Source: Dysidea avara
Lineage: Eukaryota > Porifera > Demospongiae > Dictyoceratida > Dysideidae
DNA: 64,000 nucleotides
Assembly (NCBI RefSeq): GCF_963678975.1
Contig: NC_089272.1
Location: forward strand, 1,550,001 to 1,614,000
Direction of reading: 5' to 3'
Below the pieces are notes generated by a model. That model searched no databases, was not told the origin of the DNA, and was given only the letters and a program-made list of their open reading frames with translations. Each line of letters starts with the position of its first letter. Positions within the stretch are counted from its first letter, which is position 1. A program made the position numbers and the translations under genes. This document shows, piece by piece, positions 34,928 to 47,589 of this stretch.

Positions 34928-35757
34928 TAGTATGTTCATGTTGAGCTGAATCCTCAAAAACATTTAATAACTCATGGATGCAATTACACACGATCTTGAA
35001 ATTTGGCTCATTTGTAGTACTGCTTAACCCGCTAAAAATATTTCAAAATCTTTTCGTTCAAATGTTTGACATAATATTTACGGCCAATCAAAATTTTCAC
35101 AATACATTTCCTATGCGAAGCCGTATAACTACGGTGTCCATTACAGCCCTTTCCCGAACTTGTAATGGAGCCAAACCTTACGTGTCTGTTGTTAGGGACC
35201 CGCCGATTATGCTCATAATTTTACCTATTATGCTATGCTGCACTGCTCAAAAATTCACCTATTATGCTTAAATTAATGCTCAATATTTACCTATTATGCT
35301 CGATTATGCTCAATGTTCATGCCTTAGTTCATATGCTTTGCTACTAATTTAATAAGAAAAAAATGAGTGGCTAGAACACAAATAATAAATTCTTGCTGCA
35401 TGTAAGAGAAAAGATCGATATACTCTAATAGAACAGTCAGTTTGATGATTATTCTATTAGAGTTACTGACTGCTCTATTAGAGTATATCGATCTTATTGT
35501 GCAAATGTCATTTTTCCAGCAAGAGTTTACACTATCATACAAATATTTAACCTATTATGCTGGCATTATGCTCAATGCTTTTAGATACCTATTATGCTCA
35601 AAATTATGCCAGCATAATCGGCGGGTCCCTATCTGTTGTTGACACCTTTGCTGTTACCAATAATCATCTGGTTGGCTGAAATGCTAACTTTGTTGAGAAA
35701 AAATCCACTTTTAATTTTTAGCTGTTTTTCAGGATTCAGCTCAACGTGAACATACTA
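34928..35757. mobile_element. TA-flanked TIR element (mariner-like MITE)
   Basis: TAGTATGTTCATGTTGAGCT, continuing GAATCCT, at the left pairs with the right end ...TCAACGTGAACATACTA. Both ends abut TA (34,926-34,927 and 35,758-35,759), as in Tc1/mariner targets. It is about 390 bp long after removal of the nested hAT MITE at 35,193-35,631 and one copy of its duplication. No transposase; the short frame at 34,978-35,271 is chance. Confidence 0.7.
35193..35631. mobile_element. hAT MITE (TAGGGACCCGCCG ends) with 8-bp TSD, nested
   Basis: The ends TAGGGACCCGCCGATTATGC and GCATAATCGGCGGGTCCCTA are perfectly complementary. The exact 8-bp duplication TCTGTTGT lies at 35,185-35,192 and 35,632-35,639. 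The interior has many ACCTATTATGCT subterminal repeats. The centre is a hairpin built from the ACTCTAATAGA motif (plus strand at 35,422, minus strand at 35,467). It is inserted in the TA-flanked element, so it is the younger of the two. Confidence 0.92.
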
Positions 35758-35818
35758 TAGCTGTGCAATTCACCACACATATCTTGATAAATAAACAATT
35801 AATACCAATAGCAGGTTT

Positions 35819-35961
35819 CAATAGCAAGGAATTTATTTTAGTGTTTGGCTTTATCTGCTAATTTAAAACCGTGAGTAATTCAGTACCACAATAGCAAGGA
35901 ATTTATTTTAGCGTATGGCTTTATCTGCTAATTTAAAACCGTGAGTAATTCAGTACCACAA
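35819..35961. repeat. 70-bp tandem duplication
   Basis: The block caatagcaaggaatttattt ... gtgagtaattcagtaccac repeats with a 70-bp period and about two differences. Confidence 0.9.
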
Positions 35962-36249
35962 TAAAATGTGCCACGTGATTAATTTTGAAATCATGCAAGT
36001 TTCCTCGAGGCAGGTGCTTAGTGTCAGGTGTGAAAATATCCATACTCAAGAAAGAGGGCTCTACCTAACCCAAATGGATCACTGTCGAGTAAAATTCTGT
36101 CTAAGGCAATTGTTGCAGCTAATCACGAGAGTACAGGCAGCAGCACAGGCACCAACTACCCATAAATGCTAGTGAAAATTGGTGAAGAACAATGTCTATG
36201 ATGGAAAGCTAAGAGCTGAAATGGGAAAACCCGTGCATAATATGGAAGC

Positions 36250-37005
36250 GACGGCTGCTGCTTGAAAGTATTCTGCCAAGTTGAAGACCAACATAAATAA
36301 AAACACCACGTGTAGAATAAAGAGAGCATACATCAAAGAAAGGCAGCACAAAGATGACGATGAACCTGTCACAACCTTACCACCAAAGAAACAAGGCAGA
36401 CCATTGTTACTTGGTAAATCCCTAGATGTAGCTGTGCAGGAATATATATTAAAGTCACAAGAAAGAGCATACCCTGTGAACACAGAAGCAGTAATAGCAG
36501 CTACCAGAGGACTCCTTCAAATAATGGATCCATCTAGGTTGGCAAAGAATGGTGGTCCTGCAACTTTGTCTGTGGCGTGGGCAAAATCCTTGCTCCACCG
36601 AATAAATTTTACAAAAAGGAGGAGGAGTACAAAAGGTGGAATACCACCAGATGATATGGAAGAGGTAAGAAAAACATTTTAACAGAGATTGTTGAGACGG
36701 TGGCACTTAATGATATCCCTGCTGATCTCATCTTCAATTGGGATCAAACTGGCATCAACTTGGTACCTGGGACCAAATGGACAATGGACAAGAAGGATAA
36801 GAAGCAGCTGGACTGCAGGATAAAAGATAGATAACAGCTGTGTTGTGTGGAAGCTTTGATGGTGAATTTCTACCTCCACAGCTGATATATGGAGGCAAGA
36901 CCACACAATGTCATCCACACTACACTTACCCAGCAGACTGGGTTATTTCACACGGTGCCAATCACTGGTTCAATGATTTTGGACGCTGTCATAACCCAAG
37001 TATGG
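36250..37005 (+). pseudogene. Broken pogo/Tigger-like DDE transposase
   Basis: The first frame (to 36,682) reads KQGRPLLLGKSLDVAVQEYI, then VNTEAVIAATRGLLQ, GGPATLSVAWAKSLLHRINF and RRRSTKGG, the DNA-binding half of this family. A one-base frameshift at about 36,681 leads to IPADLIFNWDQTGINLVPGT and KWTMDKKD, the first DDE block. A further shift leads to ITAVLCGSFDGEFLPPQLIY, then GGKTTQCHPHYTYPADWVIS and HGANHW. The order and motifs fit a Tc1/mariner-superfamily pogo-like transposase known from cnidarians and sponges. It is inactive. The N-terminal part upstream of 36,280 is degraded. Confidence 0.85.
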
Positions 37006-37412
37006 TATAGTTAGAAAGAGCACCACCAAAGCCATAGCTACTGCTAATGCTGTGCCTGGATCCCCAAGTGATGCTGAATCAGTAACAACATACAAATGAG
37101 CTGCAGCTCGTTTTATGGTGAAGTCAAGAGAAGTAGAGGGCTAGAACTACAGTGTGTGTGTCAGTAGGCTAAGCAAGTACATATGATAGTATCATGCAGT
37201 GTTGCATAATAAGCTGAGGAGTCTTTTTGGTGTTGGGGTTGACTTGACCTTTGATGTAGTTTTCTACCACAGTATTCATACTAGTACGTAACTTTCAATG
37301 ATAATGTAGTACCTCAATATATTAACTTGAAGAATAATTAAGTGTTTGTGAACAATGTGTGGAACACTGCAAGGATTATGCACAGTATTCAGTTTTTGAA
37401 AAAGAATCAGTT
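37006..37412. other. Spacer without supported gene
   Basis: Probably the degraded 3' part of the pogo-like element followed by unique DNA; no recognisable terminus. Confidence 0.35.
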
Positions 37413-37733
37413 TAGTCTAAATAATAGTTAGACACCAAGACCAAGGGAACTAAGCGATTTAGTAACCCTGATGGCCTGAGGCTGTAGCGTCCCGAGCGCA
37501 GCGAGGGCGCTACTAAGGGACTAAATCGCTTAGTTCCCGTTGGTCGCGGTGTCAAACTTATTTAGACTATGGTTTAAAGTATATACCTTTATAGCCAGAG
37601 CATTAGGGTGGCGTGAAAGAGCAATGCAGAACAGCAGAACGGTTTCTTCCTGAAGTCCTTACAGCACCCACAAAAATAATTATTCGACCGGTAACCAGAG
37701 TAACGGCTAGAGCTATAGTAGATATGCCGCTTT
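37413..37733. repeat. Dispersed repeat family R, copy C
   Basis: It starts tagtctaaataatagttaga and follows the order of copies A and B near 11-12 kb: the stem with gggaactaagcgatttagta, then gcgcagcgagggcgctacta, tttagactatggtttaaagt, agtccttacagcacccac and gaccggtaaccagagtaacg. It ends at about gatatgccgct. Confidence 0.75.
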
Positions 37734-38361
37734 TTACAGCTATAAGCTGTTTTTGGATGGGATTTAGTTTAGTGATCTGATTCTGGACAAGATAGGGTAC
37801 AGTACACCCTTTAACCCCAATGTGTGAAATGGTAACAGTGTTCAGATAAGTGAAGCCCATACATTTATATACAAAGCTCTGTTGAAATACTCTAATAGAA
37901 CATACACTTGTACTCAAAATACCCTAATAGAACAGTCATTTCCAATTTCAGATAAACAAGGGTACGGATAAACGAGGGTAGGACAACTGAGGATCTACTG
38001 TAATGTGTCAAAGCATTATGTTTCGTATGTGAAGGAAGGTAATAGTAATCGTGATAAGTTCATTTTAACAAAGACATGGAAAATATATGCAGTCTAGTAC
38101 AGAGTTTCATACTTAAGAAAATCATTTTATCCCAGTGATGCTTATTTATAAGATTCCAGGAAACACAAGAATAAAGTTACATATATAAAAAATATAGCAT
38201 TGGGGACACAGGTTCAGTAGTGTGGCTATAATAGAACATACAGTAAACACAGATAAATCCTGAGTATTCACTATAATGTATCACATGATGTTTGAAATTA
38301 CATTGTAGGCTTTTTATATGCATACATACTATGATTTAATTACTTGTGTAGCACTTTGAAA
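37734..38361. other. Spacer with two CTCTAATAGA motifs
   Basis: No gene seen. Two copies of the dispersed motif lie 32 bp apart at 37,889 (partial) and 37,921. Confidence 0.45.
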
Positions 38362-38500
38362 ACCATTGAATGTCTGTATCACAAGAGTTTACAATTACTG
38401 ACATTGACGTAGATAGTTGTGATAAACTTATTAAACTTCTTTGACAAATTCAGAAGAGGATACCACTTTCAACTATATGTCAAGAGGCGTCTCCACAGGT
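38362..38500 (+). pseudogene. Exon-like remnant ending at a splice donor
   Basis: One frame reads MSVSQEFTITDIDVDSCDKL then IKLL, a TGA stop, and QIQKRIPLSTICQEASPQ, ending at CACAG|GTGAGT, a strong donor. The composition is coding-like but the in-frame stop argues for a dead exon. Family not recognised. Confidence 0.25.
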
Positions 38501-38503
38501 GAG

Positions 38504-40008
38504 TATGTATTTAAATGTAATTTGCAGCTGGTGAAGAGTGAGTCAGTTTCATGTTATGGCTACGTTAAGCTTCGTTAAGCTGGCTTTCATGGTATAACAA
38601 AACTGGGAAACTATTTTGTCTTGGTAGAATGGACCTGAATTCCAAACACACATAAAATGAATTCTAATTACATACAACACAGTGATGTTAACTGACATAC
38701 TATAAATGACAAGTTGGCCAAAATACTTGTTATCTATACAGAAATTATCCACCACAAACACTACATACATCATGGTACAAGCTATAAAACAAGGGACATC
38801 AAAAATACCCCATAAATATACTGTGCAGGTGTGAACATGCAATTATAAACATGACAACTTATAGAAGTGTTCCAACACAACTATTGGATACAAAACACAT
38901 GTTGACCTATTTGACATCAGGAAAGTGGAGAACACACAACACAAGATGTAATAATATTATTCATTAGTAATTCTCACTCAGTGGATATACAACAGTTTGT
39001 TGTTACCTTGGATTAATATTACCAGCACACGCACACACCCACTACCAGCCATGTAAGTAACTTTTACTAAAATGCACAATTCAGCCTTGTACACAGACAT
39101 AAGGTGCTTAACTGTAGTCCAGACACACATACATGTAATTGACACACAAAATCAGCAATGTAAACACAACAATCTTACTAATCTCAATCCAGTGGATAAT
39201 CATCAGTGTGCTGTGGTAGTTCCATTGGAACTAGCTAGTGACCTCAGCCTCATTAGATTTCCGCTCCCAATGATATTAGGGGTCTGGATATTGAGAGGGA
39301 TATATTGTGCATTATTGTCAGTTCGCTGGTTGTAGCTAGCCCACAGGCGTCAGTTGGAATAATATTAAGACTGCATTCATGTGTAGAACATGCCGGTAAC
39401 GGTGCGACAGCTGAAGTGTCATGAACGTTAATGTTTGTCTAGTCTCAAGACCACTAGTAGCTACTAGCTCCGGTCCTTCCTTTCCGTTACTAAGGTATTA
39501 CTATAAAGAACAGTGTAGCTACGTTAGGGTCAATCCAGTCATACCTTTTGGTTTTATAGTTGAAATTGAAGCCAAGCAAGACTTAGTGGATCCTTTGCCT
39601 CCATGCTGCCCGAGATTTCGCCCGAGATGATTTCATACTGTCACTCTGCTGCCACATAAAAACTTGTCAGCAAATTCAATGATCACGTGAGTTCGTGTCC
39701 GTAAATTACAAATACGGAGCTGGAGTTTGATACCATGCCTCTACCCTGCTCTAGCGTAAAGGATCTATACATCTAACTATAGGTGGCAAGTTATAACTGG
39801 AAAGAGGAATGCAACGGAACGGAATGAAACAATGTTTAGCTCGGCTGCGTAGCTATGTTAATGCCGGGCTACTTCAACCGGACTGACAGCTAGCTGTGAT
39901 CATCAGTGGAGCCACAATTAACGGGCACAGTTTTTTCAGGACACTAGGAGCAATATAATGTAGTCAATTATGCAATTCCAGTGGATTTGTGTGGATTTTT
40001 ACTCGTTA
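38504..40008. other. Spacer without supported gene
   Basis: Short frames at 38,549-38,842 (minus), 39,072-39,335 and 39,421-39,630 have no recognisable motif. No transposon termini identified. Confidence 0.4.
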
Positions 40009-40366
40009 GGCCAATGAAACTTGATTAGCAGTTTCGCGTCATCGCCCGCATGCTTTTGATACACCCGCATGGAATTTCATTATTGGTATTTCAGATCGAA
40101 ATACTCTAATAGAACAGTCACTTTTACTCTAATAGAGCAATCAGCTATACTCTAATGGAAAAATCACTTGTTATAGATTAGTAACGTACTTTAGCTATTT
40201 AATGCAAGAATAATCAGTGTAGATCTCACTGTTTTTTGGCAGAAATCTTCATGTTTGGATGTGTGTTGTGCTTTTGGAAAAATAATGAATAATGAATAAT
40301 AACCGCTCGCCCGCATCAAATTTTTAAAAATCTGAGCGAGAAACTGGTAATCAAGTTTCATTGGCC
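40009..40366. mobile_element. PIF/Harbinger-like MITE with TTA target site
   Basis: GGCCAATGAAACTTGATTAG plus CAGTTTCGCG at the left pairs with CTCGCTCAGAT-side sequence ending AATCAAGTTTCATTGGCC at the right. Both ends abut TTA (40,006-40,008 and 40,367-40,369), the 3-bp duplication of PIF/Harbinger elements. The 358-bp interior has three copies of the ACTCTAATAGA motif at exact 23-bp spacing (40,103, 40,126, 40,149). Non-coding. Confidence 0.8.
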
Positions 40367-40914
40367 TTAAATGCATCAGATTCTGTAAGTATCCAGTGAG
40401 TTACGTATGGCTAGAAAAATGATGTGTAAGATGGAATGCTTCATTTATGGCTATTTCTGGCAAAACTACTTAGCTATATCAGCATCTTGCAGAAACTAAA
40501 TGAGCATTATTATAATGAGCATTATTATGGAATAATAGGCTAGAGTGATACAAGAATAAAAAAAGAATAGCCAATTGAAGAAATTTTTGGGAAATTTTTG
40601 GAAGGAATAATAAGAATTTATGTTCAAAATTTTTGCTACGGTTTCCATAATATTTTTGTTAATAAAGTTCTACTTCCTAATGGATAATACTAACATTTGG
40701 GTTATGAACAACTTGTTAAATTTTTTAATGTGAATGGTAATGGAGGCTTAACTGTAACATCATGACATACTTCCGGTTGCCATTAATACAGCTGATAAAT
40801 TCGCAATTCATTATGGCGGATAAAAGTCAAGTTACCATGTTGACAAATCAATGCATGATCAACACTAAAACACGTCCCACAAACACAGTGACTTGAGCCA
40901 CCTGACCCTCAGCT
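40367..40914. other. Spacer without supported gene
   Basis: AT-rich DNA; no structure recognised. Confidence 0.4.
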
Positions 40915-41860
40915 AGTATATACAAGGTCAAGTGCTCCAAATGAAAGCAGACAGCCCTGATGTGATCTAGCACCCCTCAAGCACATAATAGCAGAGCGTA
41001 AGAGAGAATAATTAATCCTGATACGCAGCCATGACGTCACTGAGCTACATGATGGTCCCTTCTGAAGAGAGACAAGGAAAGCAAGTTTTTGTAAAATACA
41101 GCAGCAGCATGACCCATACCACCTCTGGTAACCGGGTGGCCTGCAGATCAAAGCCAGGCTAGGGTTGGATTTTTTCACACACATTCTAGGCATTTGTCCC
41201 GTTTAACTTTAGCTAAAGATTTCATTTAGGCTCCTTGGCTTGTGGTAAACACCCCATACAGGCTCTGCCCCAGTGTTTGCTCTCCGGTGCTTAACTGGTA
41301 GTGGGATAAAAGATCCCATCTCAACTTCCCTGTTGTTTCTCATGTTCAAAGTGTCTACTTGTGTACCACGTTATGAAGGAGCATTAGTATTAAACACTTT
41401 GACATCAAACCGATGTTTACATCCCCAGAATCCTGAAGCAGATACATCCACACGAGCTCCAACCTCAGTTACAAAATGTGACCGGATTTGTGAAAAGGTA
41501 CCTTTTCCACACATTTGACATACCAGCAAACAAAATAATGTAACACTTGACTCCTTATACCAATTAACTTGCTCTTAGTATCAAAATGTAGCCAGATACT
41601 GTGGCTACATTCATTGAAAATTTCAAGCAATTATATGCTATGATCAAAAAGTTATGAAGCTTTGAAGTCCACAAAATGGGTCAAATTTTGTGTGTGAAAA
41701 GGTACCTTTTCGCAAATCCGGTCACAAATGAAGGATCTCACCTCAGTCACCTGCAAGAGGATGCAACGGAGGTTCCACCCTCACATCACTACAAACTTCA
41801 GTTAGGACTGTCTCTCAACTCATCAGTTATGTTGGAGGGTAGGGAATTCCCCTTTGTGGC
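40915..41860 (-). pseudogene. Retroelement C-terminal fragment split by a MITE
   Basis: On the minus strand, from 41,860 down: ITDELRDS, then EVCSDVRVEPPLHPLAGD. A GTGACC-family MITE (41,478-41,725) interrupts. Then ARVDVSASGFWGC and RFDVKVFNTNAPS, then YHKPRSLNEIFS further inward. Finally SVTSWLRIRINYSLLRSAIM and CLRGARSH. The order matches the fragment at 24,284-24,803 but with other breaks. It is dead and 5'-truncated. Confidence 0.65.
41478..41725. mobile_element. GTGACCGGAT-family MITE, copy 3
   Basis: GTGACCGGATTTGTGAAAAG and CTTTTCGCAAATCCGGTCAC bound 248 bp. The inner arms are GGTACCTTTTCCACACA and TGTGTGAAAAGGTACC. It is inserted within the retroelement fragment, so it is the younger of the two. 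Confidence 0.8.
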
Positions 41861-43076
41861 ATGAGCTCAAATTTGACCTCTGGAATGATCAGGTACCCAA
41901 TGATAATTATCAACAAGGTTCCTTGTGATGCCACTACCACTAATGATCTCATTACTGGCGATGCTACCATCATCACTTCTCCTAACAATCCTCCAGTCTG
42001 GTACAAGGAAGAAGGAATCACCTCCTCTAAACACACAAGGAACCTTTACATTGTCTTCATCATACACTAGGACCATTAGTGATAGTCATGACTATAGTGA
42101 CAGAACGCAATGACCACCAGTGCTGTAGAAGCTATGCTAATTCAATATGCTAAATATCATACTACTTCCATCACTTACAAGGCACTAACTTACCTATCAA
42201 ACAGTTCAGTAGTACTGCTTAAGTAAGGATCACCCCTAAAATGACATGTGTCGCTCAAAAGAGCTGCCTTATATACATCATCCTACAGACATCTTACACA
42301 ACGAAATCACCTTTACATGATATTAGTCCTTCAAATACAGCATTAAAATCAAGAAAACACTTACAGGTTGCTGGATGGTTTTTTTTTTAAATTGCTGAAA
42401 CTTGAATTTTCATCTGACTGCCAGCCTGTAAGACAACGCCTTGTCTTTCCTTTTATCTTCATTCAGGCTGTTCTTCATCTTCTATATGCAATGAAACCAT
42501 ATTGAGGTGTTGAGTTCCATATCAACACTTTCCTTGAGCAGCACATTTTGAGTCCAAATAGATATCTTTGTGTGTTTTCAATATGCTGCATTGTTTGACT
42601 CTTGTTTCTTTTGTTTTTTTTTTCAGTGATCCCTATTCCCATGTTTTAATTTTTTACACTATTATAAGTGCAAGTACAAGGAACTTTTTAGTGTATGTAT
42701 GTGTTACAAGGATATCATCAAGACACACAGTTAGTGTGTTGTGTGGCCAAGAAATCCAAGTGCTTTTTGAATAACAGTTCTGACATTTAAAGGGCTTCAC
42801 AAATGTTTGGGCAGTCGGCCCTTGTAACAAAGAATAAGGAACAAGGTGAACGTAGACCAACTATAGTTGAGCATCTGTGCGACCTATTTTTTGAGACAAT
42901 AGCACATAATAGACATTTGGAAACTACAGCATAGATATACTCATAATTGTATATTAGTTTAGGGGGAATCTGTGAAGTAACTATTTGGACCAGTTGCACC
43001 ACTTACAACTTATAGAGGTATGTGGTGTACCCTAGATAAGAATCATCACCAGGGTACCCTGTTGTATTGGTGTGTA
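41861..43076. other. Spacer without supported gene
   Basis: Many short overlapping frames on both strands at 41,861-42,113 and 42,568-43,002, none with recognisable content. No repeat terminus until the TA at 43,075. Confidence 0.4.
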
Positions 43077-43219
43077 CTGTATAGTAAAAAATTTTGGTAG
43101 TAAAAAAAGTGTGGCAAATTCCCTCTGTTAAAAAAAATTGGCTGAAAAAACTTTGGCAACTGAAATGATATAAAATGATATTCGCCAAAGATTTTACTGC
43201 CAAAGTTTTTACTATACGG
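43077..43219. mobile_element. Mariner-like MITE with TA target site
   Basis: CTGTATAGTAAAAAATTTTG at the left pairs with CAAAGTTTTTACTATACGG at the right, flanked by TA at 43,075-43,076 and 43,220-43,221. It is 143 bp, almost all hairpin. A degenerate relative may lie at about 43,530-43,620 (aaaattttggtgaattg ... tttttattatatggta). Confidence 0.75.
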
Positions 43220-44215
43220 TATGTATAAGGGAGAACAACAAGGTGTGGACTCATCATACTCATCAGTTTAATTTAACGACATGCTAGCAAAAGCGTCCAT
43301 CACTGTCTCCTGCGATACAGAGAGTGACATTAACTTATTCAGTGAACTCCATGCAATAGGAGCTAGAGGTTATCATGCATATTGCAAGACGATGGATTGA
43401 TGTGCGAACAATGTCTTCCTTCTTCTCCTTTGCAGGTAACAGCTTAATATATTGAAGAATTGATTTCATCTCAACAACTCAATGTCAACTCAAAGTAGTC
43501 ATCCAGTGCTCATGTGATCATCTAAAATAATTGCCCAAAAAAATTTTGGTGAATTGAACACTATTGCCAAATTCATCAAAGTTTTTACGATCACATGCAG
43601 TTTTTTATTATATGGTATACATTAAGTTATTGAGCAGGAAAGTAGGCACTAACAGTGTGCTTTGCACATTTAGCAAAATGCTAACATAGCATTTTGCCAT
43701 ATAAGGGGTCTGGGGGCATGCCCTCCTAGGAATTTTTTGAAATTTCAGATGTAATTTTGCATCAAAAATAGCTCAGTATTTTGAATGCAGGAGTAAATGA
43801 ATCATTAAGGACAATTGAGATGTTATAGTGAAATAAATATGTAATCAATTCAACTATACGTACGTAGCAGCTAAAAGGAGGAATTTTCATTGTAATTGTA
43901 TAACATTTAGCTATGTATCTTTAGCTGCAGCATAGATTGTATGGTGGTCTATTGCTGCAGAGTAGATGGCTATAATATAGCTACATAGTGCATGTACTTA
44001 GAAGCATAGCCTATATGCATGTGTTTAACACACTTAAGAGAAGAGAAAGTTCTTTCAGTGAGTTTATAGTGCTGACCATTGGAGAAGCTTAGAAATATAC
44101 TTTCAGTGAAAGCGTAGCTGTAATTGTGGCAACTGCCACACTATCACTACTGGATGGCAGTCAGATAAATTTACTGACATTTGGCTGCGTGAGTGCATCA
44201 CTGGTGATTTTGTTC
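43220..44215. other. Spacer without supported gene
   Basis: Unique AT-rich DNA, apart from the possible relic of the mariner-like MITE near 43,530-43,620. Confidence 0.4.
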
Positions 44216-44343
44216 TGGCAATCAAGAATGGCAAGCTGACCTACAGTTTGGTGATCCACGCTTTGACATAACCGTGGACTGGATTATGGGTGACATGATT
44301 TCAAGACTGCATCCATATAGCATTACACCACAGGACATGTAGT
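44216..44343 (+). pseudogene. Short coding-like segment, unrecognised
   Basis: One frame reads NQEWQADLQFGDPRFDITVD then WIMGDMISRLHPYSITPQDM and a stop. This is more protein-like than the surroundings. There is no clear acceptor and no recognisable family. It may be the last exon of something decayed. Confidence 0.25.
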
Positions 44344-46281
44344 GACTGACAGTGGTAAGTTTAGATCATTAACTTAATTGCACAATAATGCTATTAATAT
44401 GATTTAGCTGTATAATATAGGTGTGTAAATCAACATTCAACTCGATACAAACAGCTTCATTACTTCTTGTAAATTTGCTAGGGCTTTATCTTCACTTACC
44501 CAGGCTAAGTCTTCAGTTTCCAGGGCTTAAGCCTGCAGTAAATTGTTTTAACATTTACAAGAAATGTATATAAAATGAATGTTTTGATTTTCACCACTTT
44601 CATGACTAGTGAAAATGCAGCTGTCAACTAATTAAGGCAACTGGATACTGCAGGTTTCATACGTATGGATATAGCTAAGTGTAATACTGAGCCAACACTT
44701 GGTCCTCAACATATATAGGTTTTCAGCATATCATATTATGGATAAAAAGTTTGGCACTGCCAACACAAGGGTGTCTCTACAACAATAGCTATGTAAGACT
44801 GCAACCAGCATTGTGCTGCTTGTTTATACATTGCAATGACGTTTTAGCAATATATGAATTGTTATACTAAGGAAGCTCCATTTTACTTTTAAAATTGATA
44901 CCAGAATTGTGTTTATACTACACTGTATTTCTCAGTTACTGTATACTGTGCTACAGAAAAAAAGCTATGGCATACAGTGATACTAGGCTTTCAACTATAT
45001 AGAAGCCAACACACATAGATAGTATCTTGCATGGGTACATAGATAAAAATATTGCACACATTATAGTATACTACAAAGTCATTACTGGATTATTTTGTAG
45101 TCATGATTACCATGTAAAGATCAATGGTGCTTATTACTGCAATAAAATAACCTGCTCTTGGTTGCCAGGAGATAAGAGTTATTTACAAAGCAATAATGCA
45201 CTTCATGAACATAATAAAGGAAGTGTAAGTGGCTATGAATTCAAGAATCATTTGCCAATGAAGTGCAAGAGCAATAACATCATAGTCATATATATTCATA
45301 GTCTTGATCAATTACACATAACATGTTCAAATGTTTTAAAATGCTTTTGGTCAGTTATATTAATAATTCCTTTGAAGGATCCAGCTCTGCCTATATATAA
45401 TATTGTTCAAACTTTATAGAAATACTATTAACAGCGACTATCAGCCTTTTATACCCACTTGGATTTGAGCAATAAGACTAACTTTGCTATAAAGTTTTTT
45501 ATGCTGTACTCTCTCAAGGTTTGAGTCATTGGATATTGGTTAGATGTATAATTTGAGTAAAACTCTTCAAGTTGTAATTTAATGCACCTCATGCATGTAT
45601 CAGACAATGTAGACAGTATGATGTAGCTGATGCATACAAAAATGCTAGCTAAATGTATAACCCACTGAGGTTCCTCATCCTTAATTTTTTTTATCTAGGG
45701 TATTCATCATAAATAGGCTGTCTCTCCCACAATCCTATAGTGGCTAGTGGCTATAACTAACAGGTTTGTGTCACTGCCATTGGGCACTTCCTGACAAGTA
45801 TAGCTACAGGTGTATGTAATGTAACAACAATAAGCTTTCATGTACCTGCCTTATGGACTCTTGATTGTATGAATAGTGATTTAAGCTATGTATTTGTATA
45901 CTATGTACCAAGAGGTTATGGTATAATATTAATACTGCTGTAGAGGTAAAGACAAAATTGATGCCATCCTAATAATGATTGTAATGTTGGTTTACAGTTC
46001 AATGGCTTCCATCCATGCAAGAAGGTGATGTATATTAGTAAGCAAGCAAGGATTATAGCTACTCTCATATGGCAGTCTAGTATCACATTTTATGTTGACC
46101 AAGATAGTTAACAGATTTGGAGACCTGTAGGCCTAAATAACATTATGGGACCAACCGTATAGATCTAGATGTGATCATCATTGACATGTAGCTAGCAGCT
46201 GGCAATGTGCATGGACTTGCATGAGGAGTGAAGTTCTTCTGAAGTTGGCTATTTGCTGATAAACTGCATGAGTAATGACAT
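44344..46281. other. Spacer with one unsupported 130-codon frame
   Basis: The frame at 45,027-45,419 is the longest here but shows AT-driven composition and no motif, and nothing nearby suggests splicing. No repeat was recognised. Confidence 0.4.
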
Positions 46282-46395
46282 TATTTGTTTATTTATTGAG
46301 GCTTTACAGCACAAGTGCTGAAGGTCTGTAGGACACCTGGTCCTACAGCCTGCTTAAAGTTGTCATGTATGAAAAGGTGGAGAAAGGAGAAAAAA
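46282..46395 (-). repeat. Short interspersed repeat S, minus orientation
   Basis: The block ttgtttatttattgaggctt, tacagcacaagtgctgaagg, tctgtaggacacctggtcct, acagcctgctta is the complement of 52,752-52,830. In sense orientation it ends in AATAAACAA, so it is probably a SINE or LINE 3' end. Confidence 0.6.
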
Positions 46396-46880
46396 TCCTT
46401 GGCTGGACCTAGGCAGTAGAGAAGGGTGGTGGCAGCTACAGTAATTGATGCTTCATACAGTTGAAGAATTACGCATAACTATATTCAACTGCATGTTTTG
46501 TAGACCTACTTTAAAATGCTTTTGGTTGAATGCATAAACTATAGCTACCTGCTGTATTTCTTTGTTCTGCTATAGAGGAGTTTCTGGTCACCTATTAGCA
46601 GCTATGTGTGCACACCAAAACTCTTCTGGTGTCTGCATGTCAGGAACATGCATTAAACATGTAGCAAGTTAAGAGTTGTTTTAATCTCAGAGGTTCTTAA
46701 GATCATGGAATGCACATCTATGCACATATGTCCTGCTTAATTGTACTACCTGATCCTGGTGGTAGCTGATTCTGAATGATCCAGGAGGGAGCTGATCCTA
46801 CCTGATCCTGAATTTACATGTTTCTGTGACAGGCACATTCTAAACTGAGTATCAATTATGGTTTATTTAATGTTGTGTAA
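46396..46880. other. Spacer without supported gene
   Basis: It includes a short imperfect repeat of the phrase cctgatcctg (46,750-46,812). Otherwise nothing seen. Confidence 0.4.
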
Positions 46881-47559
<679 letters not shown>

Positions 47560-47589
47560 ATGACTATATTTGACCCCCCCCCCCCCCCC

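Noticed and set aside
41100..41175. tRNA-derived SINE, because of ggtaaccgggtggcctgcag
   Set aside because: No consistent A-box/B-box spacing. The stretch is explained as minus-strand retroelement coding sequence.
45027..45419. 130-codon open frame as a gene
   Set aside because: AT-driven composition rich in Ile, Tyr and Asn, no motif, no splice context and no repeat relatives in the window.
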